39,524 nucleotides of DNA from a virus, in the IMG/VR virus record IMGVR_UViG_3300048686_000082, positions 1 to 39,524 of that record; one strand, 5' to 3'. The notes beneath the pieces were generated by a model. It made no database searches. It was not told where the DNA came from and saw nothing but the letters and a program-made list of their open reading frames with translations. This document shows positions 24,027 to 31,073 of the stretch, piece after piece (the first letter of the stretch is position 1; the number at the start of each line of letters is the position of its first letter). Made by a program: the position numbers and the translations under genes.

Positions 24027-24206
24027 TTATCCTTTCGAGTCAGTAGTATAGAAGCCTCCGCCCTTGAAAGAGATAGCGGGGGCTTCATACTTTCTACTCA
24101 TAAGCGTATGACAACTAGAGCAGGTGGGAGAGGACGCTTCGGCGTGGATAGATCTCTCGACTACATACTCAATACCACAGGTAGGGCAGGAGTATTCGTA
24201 TTTCAT
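24027..24206 (-). CDS. FmdB-family zinc ribbon protein
   Basis: The 59-aa protein has Cys7-x2-Cys10 and Cys29-x2-Cys32, ending with APAISFKGGGFYTTDSKG. This matches the FmdB/putative regulatory zinc-ribbon family (typical ending FKGSGFYxTD). It is the last gene of the leftward replication operon, coupled to the methyltransferase by an ATGA overlap. FmdB-type proteins are thought to be regulatory; a role in transcription is inferred. It converges on the rightward cluster with only 24 nt between stops. Confidence 0.85.
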   Translation of the reverse strand: MKYEYSCPTCGIEYVVERSIHAEASSPTCSSCHTLMSRKYEAPAISFKGGGFYTTDSKG

Positions 24207-24667
24207 CTAATCACCACGACCGCAGAGGGAAAGGGAGCGGAGTTCTTTTGATTACCAAACTTGAGGCGACCCTTGATAAATCTAACCTCGTGTTGGATAC
24301 AATATGAGTGCCACCAATTCGTATCAGTTCGAGCAGGAACAAGGCAGACTACTACCCCCCCCTCTTGCGCTTCCAGATTTGCTTTCTTCATCCAATCACC
24401 GATAGTTCTTCCGTATGGAGGGTTGAGCCAGATAGGTTTATTACCAGCATCAATAGTCCAAAGACGTTGGAAAGCATCTCTGCGTATAAGTTGAGGATGA
24501 TCTGGTCCATACCAATTATCAGGAACGAGGGTAGAGGAGGCCAGAGCAGCAGCGTCTAACCCGAAGTGAAACTCATCATTCAACTTATCAAAGAAACCTC
24601 TAGGCGTACTCCACGTATCATCGTTAGATGTCTTGAACGTATCAGTCTTGTAGAAACCTTCAGTCAT
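24203..24667 (-). CDS. Phage DNA N6-adenine methyltransferase (Dam family)
   Basis: The 154-aa protein has DTWSTPRGFFDKLNDEF at the N-terminus, GLDAAALASS, and IWLNPPYGRTIGDWMKKA with the NPPYG catalytic motif (82-86). This set defines the short phage N-6-adenine-methyltransferase family (Dam, PF05869 type). It would methylate adenines in phage DNA using S-adenosylmethionine, probably as protection against host restriction. It is coupled upstream to a possible nuclease gene (ATGA) and downstream to the fmdB-like gene. Confidence 0.88.
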   Translation of the reverse strand: MTEGFYKTDTFKTSNDDTWSTPRGFFDKLNDEFHFGLDAAALASSTLVPDNWYGPDHPQLIRRDAFQRLWTIDAGNKPIWLNPPYGRTIGDWMKKANLEAQEGGVVVCLVPARTDTNWWHSYCIQHEVRFIKGRLKFGNQKNSAPFPSAVVVIR

Positions 24668-25146
24668 ACAACCAGTCTATCAACAGGAACGCGCCAGCCT
24701 TCAATAGAAGGATCGGCGAACTCATCATTCATATAATCATCAGCCTGAAACTTGCCATAGATTTCTACCAAAGAATAGTATTCATCATCGAGGACTTTGG
24801 CACCTACGATAGTGCGCCCCGCGTCTTTTTTCCAGAAGGGGATAGCGCTCTGCGTTCTGATAGTGCGAACCTCAAGGTCGCCCACGTCAGAGATGTTCTT
24901 GCGTGCCTTGTGTAAATCGTTGGGATACCAAGGCATATTCCAGCCGAGGTTGTAGTGGCGAGCGACTGCCCACTCAGCAACGTTGGCTCTGATGTTTGCG
25001 TTGATCTCTGGTTCTAACTTACCGAACTTTTTACCAGCAGCGTAGTTCGGTCTATCTTCTGAACCGAACTTGACTAGCCAACGTTCAACGGCGATGAGAG
25101 CACATACTCTCACCTCCGCTTGGGAAAGTTGTATGACTATTGCCAA
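24664..25146 (-). CDS. Hypothetical protein, possible PD-(D/E)xK-like nuclease
   Basis: The frame is open from 25197, but the best start is TTG 25146, with GGAGG nine nt upstream and a 10-nt overlap with the sigma gene; this gives 160 aa. It contains NIRANVAEWAVARHYNLGWN, then SDVGDLEVRTIRT. A helix with Glu followed by D...ExR strands resembles restriction-endonuclease-like folds, although the catalytic Lys would be replaced by Arg. It overlaps the methyltransferase start. The nuclease call is tentative; it could be a protein of unknown fold. Confidence 0.6.
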   Translation of the reverse strand: MAIVIQLSQAEVRVCALIAVERWLVKFGSEDRPNYAAGKKFGKLEPEINANIRANVAEWAVARHYNLGWNMPWYPNDLHKARKNISDVGDLEVRTIRTQSAIPFWKKDAGRTIVGAKVLDDEYYSLVEIYGKFQADDYMNDEFADPSIEGWRVPVDRLVV

Positions 25147-25772
25147 GGTGAATCGCCTCCGATATTGTTTTGTAGTTTGCGTAGGGCTTGGGTACATTTA
25201 CGATCAACAGTAGAGATAGCGCACTCTAAGTATTCAGAGATAAGTTGAAGAGTGAGGTTGTCGTGGTAGCGAAGGCGCAGAATATCTTGTTCATACTTCT
25301 CTAACTTCTCATAAGCCTTCTTGATATCTACCAGCATAGCCAGCAGGTTGCCACCTTCAGCAGGGGCGCTAGGTTTGCGAGGAGTTCCGTCATTGACAAG
25401 TATCTGACTCTGCTCTAACGCAGTGTCACTGATAACACTCTTGATTACAAAAGGTAAAAGTTGGGCGATAGTAACTGTGTCGTAGTATGCCTCATCATTG
25501 ATTTGATATCCAGACTTAGTTGCCTTCTCTTTACGAGCGTAACGTTCTAAACATCTGCGTATCTGCCACGCTACCTTCTTCTCATTCCACTTACGCTGGA
25601 CCTCATTCTCATCAGAGAGGACCTCGTTAAAGTGGTCAGCACGAGATAAGACAAAAGCCCACGCCTCTTGGAGGAGGTCACCGCGTTCGGTGTATGCCCG
25701 AAACCTGCGGTGAATGGTGGTCACCACAGAGGGAACGAGGTCATCGAGTATTGGATGTAGTTGATTTGTCAT
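25137..25772 (-). CDS. Sigma-70-like transcription factor
   Basis: The 211-aa protein has a region-2-like segment (TERGDLLQEAWAFVLSRADH, about 28-48) and a region-4-like helix-turn-helix at the C-terminus (YEQDILRLRYHDNLTLQLIS, then EYLECAISTVDRKCTQALRK). Region 3 is absent, as in ECF-type and compact phage sigma factors. It would direct host RNA polymerase to phage promoters, most plausibly the late operon, since no phage RNA polymerase is present. It overlaps both neighbours. Confidence 0.8.
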   Translation of the reverse strand: MTNQLHPILDDLVPSVVTTIHRRFRAYTERGDLLQEAWAFVLSRADHFNEVLSDENEVQRKWNEKKVAWQIRRCLERYARKEKATKSGYQINDEAYYDTVTIAQLLPFVIKSVISDTALEQSQILVNDGTPRKPSAPAEGGNLLAMLVDIKKAYEKLEKYEQDILRLRYHDNLTLQLISEYLECAISTVDRKCTQALRKLQNNIGGDSPWQ

Positions 25773-25881
25773 TGGCTCTCTTATTCATCTCATCTACGTA
25801 TCGGTCAGCCTTATCACGTTTTTGTCTAGCAATTTCTTTTCGGCGTTGGTCTGCCTTGTACCACGAATACTTCTCAGTCAT
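25741..25881 (-). CDS. Small basic hypothetical protein
   Basis: The 46-aa, highly charged helix (MTEKYSWYKADQRRKEIARQ at its start) has its ATG at 25881 overlapping the preceding stop; it overlaps the sigma gene by 32 nt. No family is recognised. Confidence 0.6.
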   Translation of the reverse strand: MTEKYSWYKADQRRKEIARQKRDKADRYVDEMNKRANDKSTTSNTR

Positions 25882-26251
25882 TGGATTCCCTTACAAATTC
25901 TTTAGGGACTGCGGCATACCAGTAAAATTCTTTGTATTCAAATGGCCTTTGGTAGTAATCCTCGCCGAATATCCACTCTGAATTACTATCCATATTCCAT
26001 TCCGAATATTTTTCATAAATTTCATCTGGAACTTCTGCTCCATCTTTGCGAGAAATAATGTAGCGAGTATGGTCATATCCTTCTTTCAACTCCCATTGCC
26101 CATCCCAATCAGGAAAATGTTTGCTCTTTGTTCTATCAAATTCAAACTGCAATGTTTCTTTTATTGCCTCAATAAAGCCAGTGTTTTTCTCAACAACTGA
26201 CTTGCTTACCTGTAGACCACCAGCAAACTCTATAAACTTCATATCAATCAT
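25874..26251 (-). CDS. Hypothetical acidic/aromatic protein
   Basis: The 125-aa protein is rich in Glu, Asp, Tyr, Trp and Phe (for example EKYSEWNMDSNSEWIFGEDY). It may start at 26251 or at the Met at 26242. Its look is of a single alpha/beta domain. No family is recognised. Both flanks are coupled. Confidence 0.65.
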   Translation of the reverse strand: MIDMKFIEFAGGLQVSKSVVEKNTGFIEAIKETLQFEFDRTKSKHFPDWDGQWELKEGYDHTRYIISRKDGAEVPDEIYEKYSEWNMDSNSEWIFGEDYYQRPFEYKEFYWYAAVPKEFVRESND

Positions 26252-26342
26252 CTGGTAACCCTTCTAACAATTTCTCTATGACCTCATCTGCAATCTTTAT
26301 GAAGAATTGCCGATCATAAACCTCTAGAATATATTCAGTCAT
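26244..26342 (-). CDS. Micro-protein
   Basis: The 32-aa peptide (MTEYILEVYDRQFFIKIADE at its start) fills the gap between two genes and overlaps both (ATG at 26342, 8-nt overlap each side). It is supported by context only. Confidence 0.45.
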   Translation of the reverse strand: MTEYILEVYDRQFFIKIADEVIEKLLEGLPDD

Positions 26343-26547
26343 TGTCACCTCTGACAAGTTGAGCAGCAAGATAAAAAGTTTTAGCACGAACCGCTGTGTC
26401 ATTGAAGTTGTACTCGTCGCTTATCATTGCGCGAGTAGCCTCTCGCTCTAAATTGTTGGCGAGTTGATTACGAGTAACTTTCACTATGTATTCATAGTAT
26501 TCTATAGGAATAGAATTACCATCAGGAAGTGCGTATTGATTAGTCAT
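26335..26547 (-). CDS. Hypothetical protein
   Basis: The likely start is ATG 26547 (8-nt overlap with the preceding gene), giving 70 aa; the frame is open to 26589. It contains EYYEYIVKVTRNQLANNLER and a helical end. No family is recognised. Confidence 0.6.
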   Translation of the reverse strand: MTNQYALPDGNSIPIEYYEYIVKVTRNQLANNLEREATRAMISDEYNFNDTAVRAKTFYLAAQLVRGDND

Positions 26548-26956
26548 TGGGTAGTTCAGGCCACTTCTTATCAAGCACCATAATTGCAATGGCGCTGTAG
26601 TTCAGTAGGTCTACGAAAGAGTCGCGGAGGGACTCGTTACTGGGAGAGACCTTGCTATCAAGGAGGTTATTGATGCGAGCCACTTTGTCCCACATTCGCA
26701 CGCGGAGTCCGTTGAGTGGACCACCTGGACTGTGAGCGATGTTCTTCGGGCCGTAATCGTGATGCTTGCGGATGAGCAGATTTCCTGCTCCGTCAAGGAT
26801 TCTCCAGACATCGGTGATGAACTCATCATTTACTTTCGTACTGGCATTGGTTGGCAGGTTATTGTCCCAGCCTTGTAATCTATCGAAACTATTATCATCC
26901 CCATATCCATCAATAATCTGGCTGCCTCTTGGAGATCTTTCTTCTTGCTCATTCAT
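26540..26956 (-). CDS. Nucleotide-modification-associated domain 1 protein (DUF1599-like)
   Basis: The 138-aa protein has the family pattern LLIRKHHDYGPKNIA, GLRVRMWDKVARINNLLDS, then NESLRDSFVDLLNYSAIAIM. This matches the phage family once called DUF1599, which is distantly related to MazG-type all-helical nucleotide pyrophosphohydrolases. It may act on nucleotides used for DNA precursors or modified bases. It lies between the primase and sigma genes, coupled by ATGA to the primase. Confidence 0.78.
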   Translation of the reverse strand: MNEQEERSPRGSQIIDGYGDDNSFDRLQGWDNNLPTNASTKVNDEFITDVWRILDGAGNLLIRKHHDYGPKNIAHSPGGPLNGLRVRMWDKVARINNLLDSKVSPSNESLRDSFVDLLNYSAIAIMVLDKKWPELPND

Positions 26957-27597
26957 CTCGCTCCTCCTAATAGGGTTGATAGTTCTTCTGGTCCGTGTTG
27001 TAAATAAAACTCATTGATATCCATACCTAGCGGTAATTGTACTATCTGCGAGTTCACAACTTCACTCGCCACGCGCTTAGAAAACTCTGCTCCTGGATTA
27101 GTTCCATCCTCTTTTAGATCGTTGTCTCCGACAACATAGACGGTATCAAAGCCCGTCAATAACTTGGTGTAGTACGGCTTCCACGCCGCTACTCCTGGCA
27201 CTCCCACTGCTGGGATACCTAACACTCCTGAGATAATCACAGTATCTAACTCACCTTCACAGACCACAATGTGGTGACTGTCTTGGGTTACATCAACCAC
27301 ATTATACAGGTGTAGTTTCTGCCCTGTTGGTTGTCCATACTTAGGCTTGCCATCATCTAATCTTCTAAACTTTACACTCGTTGCAATTCCAAGAGCGGTG
27401 ATATAAGGAATGGATAGCCACCCTTCAAACTGCTCGTGACCAGGTGAAGGATCAATAACTGTTCCGAGCATAAAGGCTTGTGCTATATCCTTAGATACTC
27501 CACGTCCGTCTAGATAGGCCAGCGTTGCCTCGTCTATGCTTTGACTGTAACGTGTGACCGCTTCCAGTAACAATTTCGACTGCTCGTTTGACTGCAT
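26953..27597 (-). CDS. DNA primase, Toprim catalytic subunit
   Basis: The 214-aa protein carries a DnaG-type Toprim fold: VVCEGELDTVIISG with Glu114, GIPAVGVPG (127-135), and YVVGDNDLKEDG with Asp158 and Asp160, the metal-binding acidic residues. It lacks the CHC2 zinc finger, which is on a separate upstream gene. CTGGAG precedes ATG 27597. The two halves overlap by 107 nt in different frames. It would synthesise RNA primers together with the helicase encoded upstream. Confidence 0.88.
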   Translation of the reverse strand: MQSNEQSKLLLEAVTRYSQSIDEATLAYLDGRGVSKDIAQAFMLGTVIDPSPGHEQFEGWLSIPYITALGIATSVKFRRLDDGKPKYGQPTGQKLHLYNVVDVTQDSHHIVVCEGELDTVIISGVLGIPAVGVPGVAAWKPYYTKLLTGFDTVYVVGDNDLKEDGTNPGAEFSKRVASEVVNSQIVQLPLGMDINEFYLQHGPEELSTLLGGAR

Positions 27598-27868
27598 CTT
27601 TGAACTCCAGATTCTCCTTCTCCATCACAATAGCGACGGATGACCCACCCTTACCACAGGTATGACAGAAATATAAGTTGTCATACGTATTCATTACTGC
27701 ACTACGCCTTGAGTCATCGTGGATACAACACTTGACACTGGCGCTCTTACCCTCTTTTACTTCCCCACCATAGTAGGAAACGATTACTGCTACGGGGATT
27801 GAGTCTGCATCTGCGGTACCTTTGATCCTCTTTTTACGTACCACCCTGGACCAGTCTTGTGCTGGCAT
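27491..27868 (-). CDS. DNA primase, CHC2 zinc-finger subunit
   Basis: The 125-aa protein has the CHC2 signature: Cys48-x-His50 (CCIHDDSRRSAV) and Cys68-x2-Cys71 (FCHTCGKGGSS), followed by the helix VMEKENLEFKDAVKRAVEIV seen at this place in full-length primases. ATG 27868 has AAAGGAG seven nt upstream. The last part (about residues 90-125) overlaps the Toprim gene in another frame and is Arg/Lys-rich, unlike a normal primase continuation. Either it is a stand-alone template-recognition subunit or it is fused to Toprim by frameshifting. Confidence 0.85.
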   Translation of the reverse strand: MPAQDWSRVVRKKRIKGTADADSIPVAVIVSYYGGEVKEGKSASVKCCIHDDSRRSAVMNTYDNLYFCHTCGKGGSSVAIVMEKENLEFKDAVKRAVEIVTGSGHTLQSKHRRGNAGLSRRTWSI

Positions 27869-27966
27869 CCGCAGTCTCCTTTACAGTACCCGTGTAACTC
27901 TTCTGACTTTTCATACTTACCTTGTGAGTTGAAGTCACCACCCACACTGCAGTCATCGCAGATCAT
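27790..27966 (-). CDS. Cys-rich small protein (zinc-binding)
   Basis: The 58-aa protein has CDDC and, later, HGYCKGDCGCQHKTGPGWY, a pattern I associate with small actinophage zinc proteins. Its start overlaps the preceding stop (ATGATC over TGA), and its last 79 nt overlap the primase zinc-finger gene in another frame. Confidence 0.6.
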   Translation of the reverse strand: MICDDCSVGGDFNSQGKYEKSEELHGYCKGDCGCQHKTGPGWYVKRGSKVPQMQTQSP

Positions 27967-28118
27967 TCTGCCTTCTTCTTTCTAGTTTTAGGTTTGATAT
28001 CAAAAGTTTCTTCTGCAACTTCTTCTTTCTGTTCGACAATAGTTGGTTCCTCTGGAATTACTACCTCTGGTGTATTCCAAAGTTCACTACTTGTTATCTG
28101 TCCTTGTGGTACTGGCAT
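27963..28118 (-). CDS. Small hypothetical protein, acidic then basic
   Basis: The 51-aa protein (MPVPQGQITSSELWNTPEVV at its start) has an acidic centre and a Lys-rich end, probably disordered. AGAAAGGACAAGCA precedes its ATG. It overlaps the resolvase end by 32 nt. No family is recognised. Confidence 0.6.
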   Translation of the reverse strand: MPVPQGQITSSELWNTPEVVIPEEPTIVEQKEEVAEETFDIKPKTRKKKAE

Positions 28119-28470
28119 TGCTTGTCCTTTCTACTAACCATTGGTCTAAGTCTTGGATTACCCAAGCCTTCTCTACTCCGTGTTGTCTACGTTTTACTAT
28201 AACGAAGGCAGGAGGAGTCGCAACCATCCCCCGTGCCTTCGCATAGTTCTTTGCTTCTACCTGTGCTTCGTCCCAGAAGGCAGGAAGATTAAGTGATTTG
28301 CGATTCTTACATTCTAAAATATAGGTCTGACCTGCGATTATGGTAACGATATCGCCTTCGTCATTAGCGCCAGCCTTAGCCAAACGCTCGGCAAAGTGAC
28401 CAAGTTTGCGTAGATACTTCATTACATCTGTCTCAAACTTAGATCCTTTAGCCTTGTTGTAACTACTCAT
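28087..28470 (-). CDS. Holliday-junction-resolvase-like nuclease (Hjc-type PD-(D/E)xK)
   Basis: The 127-aa protein has KGSKFETDVMKYLRKLGH with Glu13, ERLAKAGANDEGDIV with Asp40, and YILECKNRKSL with Glu53-x-Lys55. This is the E...D...ExK arrangement of archaeal-type Hjc resolvases and related phage nucleases. It would resolve branched recombination or replication intermediates before packaging. It overlaps the helicase gene by 4 nt (ATGA). Confidence 0.85.
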   Translation of the reverse strand: MSSYNKAKGSKFETDVMKYLRKLGHFAERLAKAGANDEGDIVTIIAGQTYILECKNRKSLNLPAFWDEAQVEAKNYAKARGMVATPPAFVIVKRRQHGVEKAWVIQDLDQWLVERTSNASTTRTDNK

Positions 28471-29306
28471 CGTGTCACCTGTAAGTTGGAATGTAGATAT
28501 GACCGTCCTTGTGCATCAGAGTCACCAATCTGACACGCCCCAAAGTTTGTAAATAGTGTTGCCCACCGTGAAGCATCAGCGTAGTGAGGTCCAAACCGAT
28601 TCTTCACGGCAGCAACCCGAAGCATTCCTTGGGAGGGGTCATAACCAAGGGTCAGAATGATGGCAGGTAATTGACTTACCTTTCCGTGTATGGCACGACG
28701 AGGAGGGGGCATCGTGGGAGATCCATACTCACTCTGTTCTGATACGTGATGAAGCACTAGCACACAGGCTTCGGTCTTGCGTGCCATATCGTGTAACTCC
28801 ATCATAATTGCACGTAGTCCAGCCCATTCATTATCTGTTTCGGCTGCTACATTCATTAGGTTATCTATCACTATAAGTTCTGGTGCGATTCCATACAGTT
28901 CGATATATGCCTTTATCTCCATCTCGATGTCATCGAGTGACGGACTGGAGTCAAAGACCCACTGTATGTTCTGCATCTTAGAAAGGTAATCCTGATAGTG
29001 ACGTGGATTTTTATGTAAATTAGTTTCAACTGTCAGTTGTGAATGACCTGATAGATGAGCAGCAGTTCTAATCATCACCGTTGCGGTGTCAGTATCTGCT
29101 GAAAAGAAGAGCGTTGGTATGTTGGCCTTTATCGCATAGACCAGAGCAAACATAGACTTACCTGCGTTGGGTGCAGCAGCAACCATACAGACTTGTCCAC
29201 GTCTGAACTTCACATTCACATCAGTAGAGTTGAGAGACTTCCATACATCGGGTAGGGGTGTAGCCTTGACGTTCGTGGATTGCCACGCACGTGAAAGTCT
29301 AAGCAC
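28467..29306 (-). CDS. DnaB/RecA-fold replicative helicase (short form)
   Basis: The 279-aa protein has Walker A AAAPNAGKS (43-51), Walker B LIVIDNLM (144-151) and the downstream VLVLHHVSEQSEYGSP, typical for the C-terminal ATPase domain of DnaB-like helicases. The N-terminal DnaB domain is missing. It probably forms a hexameric ring with the split primase. It begins at GTG 29306, just after an AGGAG sequence and overlapping the WhiB stop. A RecA/RepA-like ATPase is the alternative reading. Confidence 0.85.
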   Translation of the reverse strand: MLRLSRAWQSTNVKATPLPDVWKSLNSTDVNVKFRRGQVCMVAAAPNAGKSMFALVYAIKANIPTLFFSADTDTATVMIRTAAHLSGHSQLTVETNLHKNPRHYQDYLSKMQNIQWVFDSSPSLDDIEMEIKAYIELYGIAPELIVIDNLMNVAAETDNEWAGLRAIMMELHDMARKTEACVLVLHHVSEQSEYGSPTMPPPRRAIHGKVSQLPAIILTLGYDPSQGMLRVAAVKNRFGPHYADASRWATLFTNFGACQIGDSDAQGRSYLHSNLQVTR

Positions 29307-29559
29307 TTCTCTCCTCCTTGACTACAATGTTTCGCTGTCTTCTTATTTGCTTGCGTTGGAACTCTGATAAACCACCCCAGATTCCGTAACGTTCGTAATG
29401 GATGCCCCATTCTGCACACTCAATTTGATGGATACACGAGTTACATATACTTCTAGCGTGTACGGCTTCTTGCGTTGATCCAAGTCCTGGTTCAGGGAAC
29501 CAGAAGTCACCGCCTGATTGAGCGCAGAGAGGACTCTCGTACTCACGAGGTCCTCGCAT
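29299..29559 (-). CDS. whiB: WhiB-like iron-sulfur transcription factor
   Basis: Starting at ATG 29559, the protein is 86 aa with four conserved cysteines (Cys12, Cys39-x2-Cys42-x5-Cys48), the beta-turn GIWGG (59-63) and a basic C-terminal tail (FQRKQIRRQR). This is the WhiB (Wbl) signature. These proteins bind a 4Fe-4S cluster and sigma-A region 4 and are confined to Actinobacteria and their phages. The open frame extends upstream to 29703 but that part overlaps the previous gene. Phage WhiB proteins can repress host whiB genes or alter promoter choice; here regulation of host transcription is inferred. Confidence 0.93.
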   Translation of the reverse strand: MRGPREYESPLCAQSGGDFWFPEPGLGSTQEAVHARSICNSCIHQIECAEWGIHYERYGIWGGLSEFQRKQIRRQRNIVVKEERSA

Positions 29560-29563
29560 TGGG

Positions 29564-29947
29564 TCATCGAACCCAGATAGCGTCGCACTTGTCTGGCGCA
29601 CCCTTTGGTGCAGCGCACATCCAAGCCTTCCAAGGACCCTTGGCTCCATTGCCAGTACGGAACTGCATCTGTCCGTGCTTACATTCTGGAGTCTGTCCTT
29701 CAACTACTTGTGGTTTTGCTGGTGGGTTTGCCCTGTCATCTAATCTATTGAATCCACCAGATGATACGGGCGCAGCAGGTCTAACGCCTGAGAAAGATTG
29801 GCTAACGCTTCCAATAAGGGCGGAAAAGTCTTGCGCTGCGGTCAGCAGTGCTTCTAGTTCCTCCTTGTTTGCAGCGTAGAGATTGATAAGAGTTCCATCA
29901 GGTGATTTGAAATTCACTTGGAACTTGGTTGATTCATTTGCAGCCAC
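29564..29947 (-). CDS. Hypothetical replication-operon protein with C-terminal zinc motif
   Basis: The 127-aa protein has an N-terminal beta/alpha part (FQVNFKSPDGTLINLYA, then a Leu/Glu-rich helix), a disordered Pro/Ser linker and a C-terminal zinc-like module (CKHGQMQFRT ... CAAPKGAPDKC). It lies between the Cas4-like nuclease and WhiB. A single-strand DNA binding or recombination role is suggested by neighbours only. Confidence 0.7.
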   Translation of the reverse strand: MAANESTKFQVNFKSPDGTLINLYAANKEELEALLTAAQDFSALIGSVSQSFSGVRPAAPVSSGGFNRLDDRANPPAKPQVVEGQTPECKHGQMQFRTGNGAKGPWKAWMCAAPKGAPDKCDAIWVR

Positions 29948-30909
29948 TATTTACCTCCAGTATGTTTGATTGAAAGTCGTAGACTTTCCTTACCTTCTAA
30001 TGTTGGAACAAAGCCTAGAAGTTCTTGGACCAGTTCCTTATTTACTTGTTTGGCACCAGCCACAGAAGACCAACGAACCTCTACTCCTGTGTCAGTGACA
30101 CCGACAACACCAGCAAGTTCTTCTTTCAAAGACTCTTTCTGATTTGTCAATTCTTTTATTTGGCTATCCAGTTGGAGATAGGTCAGTGCTTTGTCAGCAG
30201 CAGATCTATCTTCTATCAACGGTAATTCAGTTTTTGTACGTTCTTTTTTTAGACCAACGCATCCCATCTCACCTGATGCGTCGTAGTATTTACAATAGAA
30301 CTTACAGTAACTCTCGTCCTTCTCTGGCTCTGGTGGAGTCTGTGACTCTTTGATACCAGCCAACCAAGATAAGGCTTCAAGCGCGATGGAAGTATCGTAC
30401 TTCTCTGAGTGGACCTTTACATCGCGCTCGTCACCGTCTCGTGGTATTGCCACAAGATGCACATTGTGGACCTTCCCCAATCCACTTTGTTCTATTAGGT
30501 ATCCGTAAGTATGTACCTGCCAGCGTTGCTGGAGGCTTGGAAAATAGGTCAGGTTCTTCACCTTTACTGTCTTCCAATCAACTACATCTCCAGTTCCTGG
30601 GATGTAGAGATCTACGTGTGCTTTCATACCGTTATGTTCAACGGTCTGCTCAATCAAAACTTCTTTGTTATCTGCCAATGCTTTCTCAATAGCAGTATGG
30701 ATGGCTGTTCCCATAATGGCAGCCAACTTCAACTCATTCTCATTAGTCTCAGGCTGGTTGTTAAGTTTGTACCAGACCTTACGACGGCAGCCACCTAACT
30801 CTGATGGACCTATCTGCACCTGAGTAGAACGTGGTCGTTTATTCTCGCGCTCGTGTAGAGCCTTGATAAGTAACTCTTTTGGGTCTAGTGCCACCGTATG
30901 TTTTCCCAT
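29947..30909 (-). CDS. Cas4/RecB-like PD-(D/E)xK nuclease
   Basis: From ATG 30909 the protein is 320 aa; a TTG at 30951 would add 14 residues. Motifs are SELGGCRRKVWY, His71 (GTAIHTAIE), Asp100 (AHVDLYI), DVVDWKTVK with Asp111-x-Lys113, and QRWQVHTYGYL with Gln131. Cys41 and a later YCKFYCKYYD ... GC could hold an iron-sulfur cluster as in Cas4/AddB. The C-terminal 90 residues form a coiled coil and an extra domain. It probably processes DNA ends in recombination. It overlaps the previous gene by 25 nt. Confidence 0.85.
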   Translation of the reverse strand: MGKHTVALDPKELLIKALHERENKRPRSTQVQIGPSELGGCRRKVWYKLNNQPETNENELKLAAIMGTAIHTAIEKALADNKEVLIEQTVEHNGMKAHVDLYIPGTGDVVDWKTVKVKNLTYFPSLQQRWQVHTYGYLIEQSGLGKVHNVHLVAIPRDGDERDVKVHSEKYDTSIALEALSWLAGIKESQTPPEPEKDESYCKFYCKYYDASGEMGCVGLKKERTKTELPLIEDRSAADKALTYLQLDSQIKELTNQKESLKEELAGVVGVTDTGVEVRWSSVAGAKQVNKELVQELLGFVPTLEGKESLRLSIKHTGGK

Positions 30910-31073
30910 CGTGTAATTGTAATGTTTAAGAATAACAAATCTATCTGACAAATTCTAGCCATTATCACAAATAGCGTTGATTCATATTCGTGGTAGTAGT
31001 TGATACCTAAACCCCAGTTTTGCAGGCTATTAGGATTGAGATAAATACTCCACTGTGACCAGTTCTTCTTCAC
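30885..31073 (-). CDS. Small hypothetical protein
   Basis: The 62-aa protein begins at GTG 31073 (GTGA overlap, GAGGGAG upstream). It contains NWGLGINYYHEYESTLFVIM, resembling short beta-rich phage proteins that end in a hydrophobic strand. No function is known. Confidence 0.6.
   Translation of the reverse strand: MKKNWSQWSIYLNPNSLQNWGLGINYYHEYESTLFVIMARICQIDLLFLNITITRWENIRWH

Noticed and set aside
24026-24038. Third, inverted copy of the TCGAAAGGATAAG element
   Set aside because: It encodes the last residues (SKG and stop) of the FmdB-like protein and has no start codon at the matching place; probably coincidence.
24051-24086. Hairpin GAAGCCTCCGC/GCGGGGGCTTC as a terminator between convergent units
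   Set aside because: It lies inside the coding region of the fmdB-like gene (24027-24206), whose FKGGGFY motif explains the bases, and no T-run follows.
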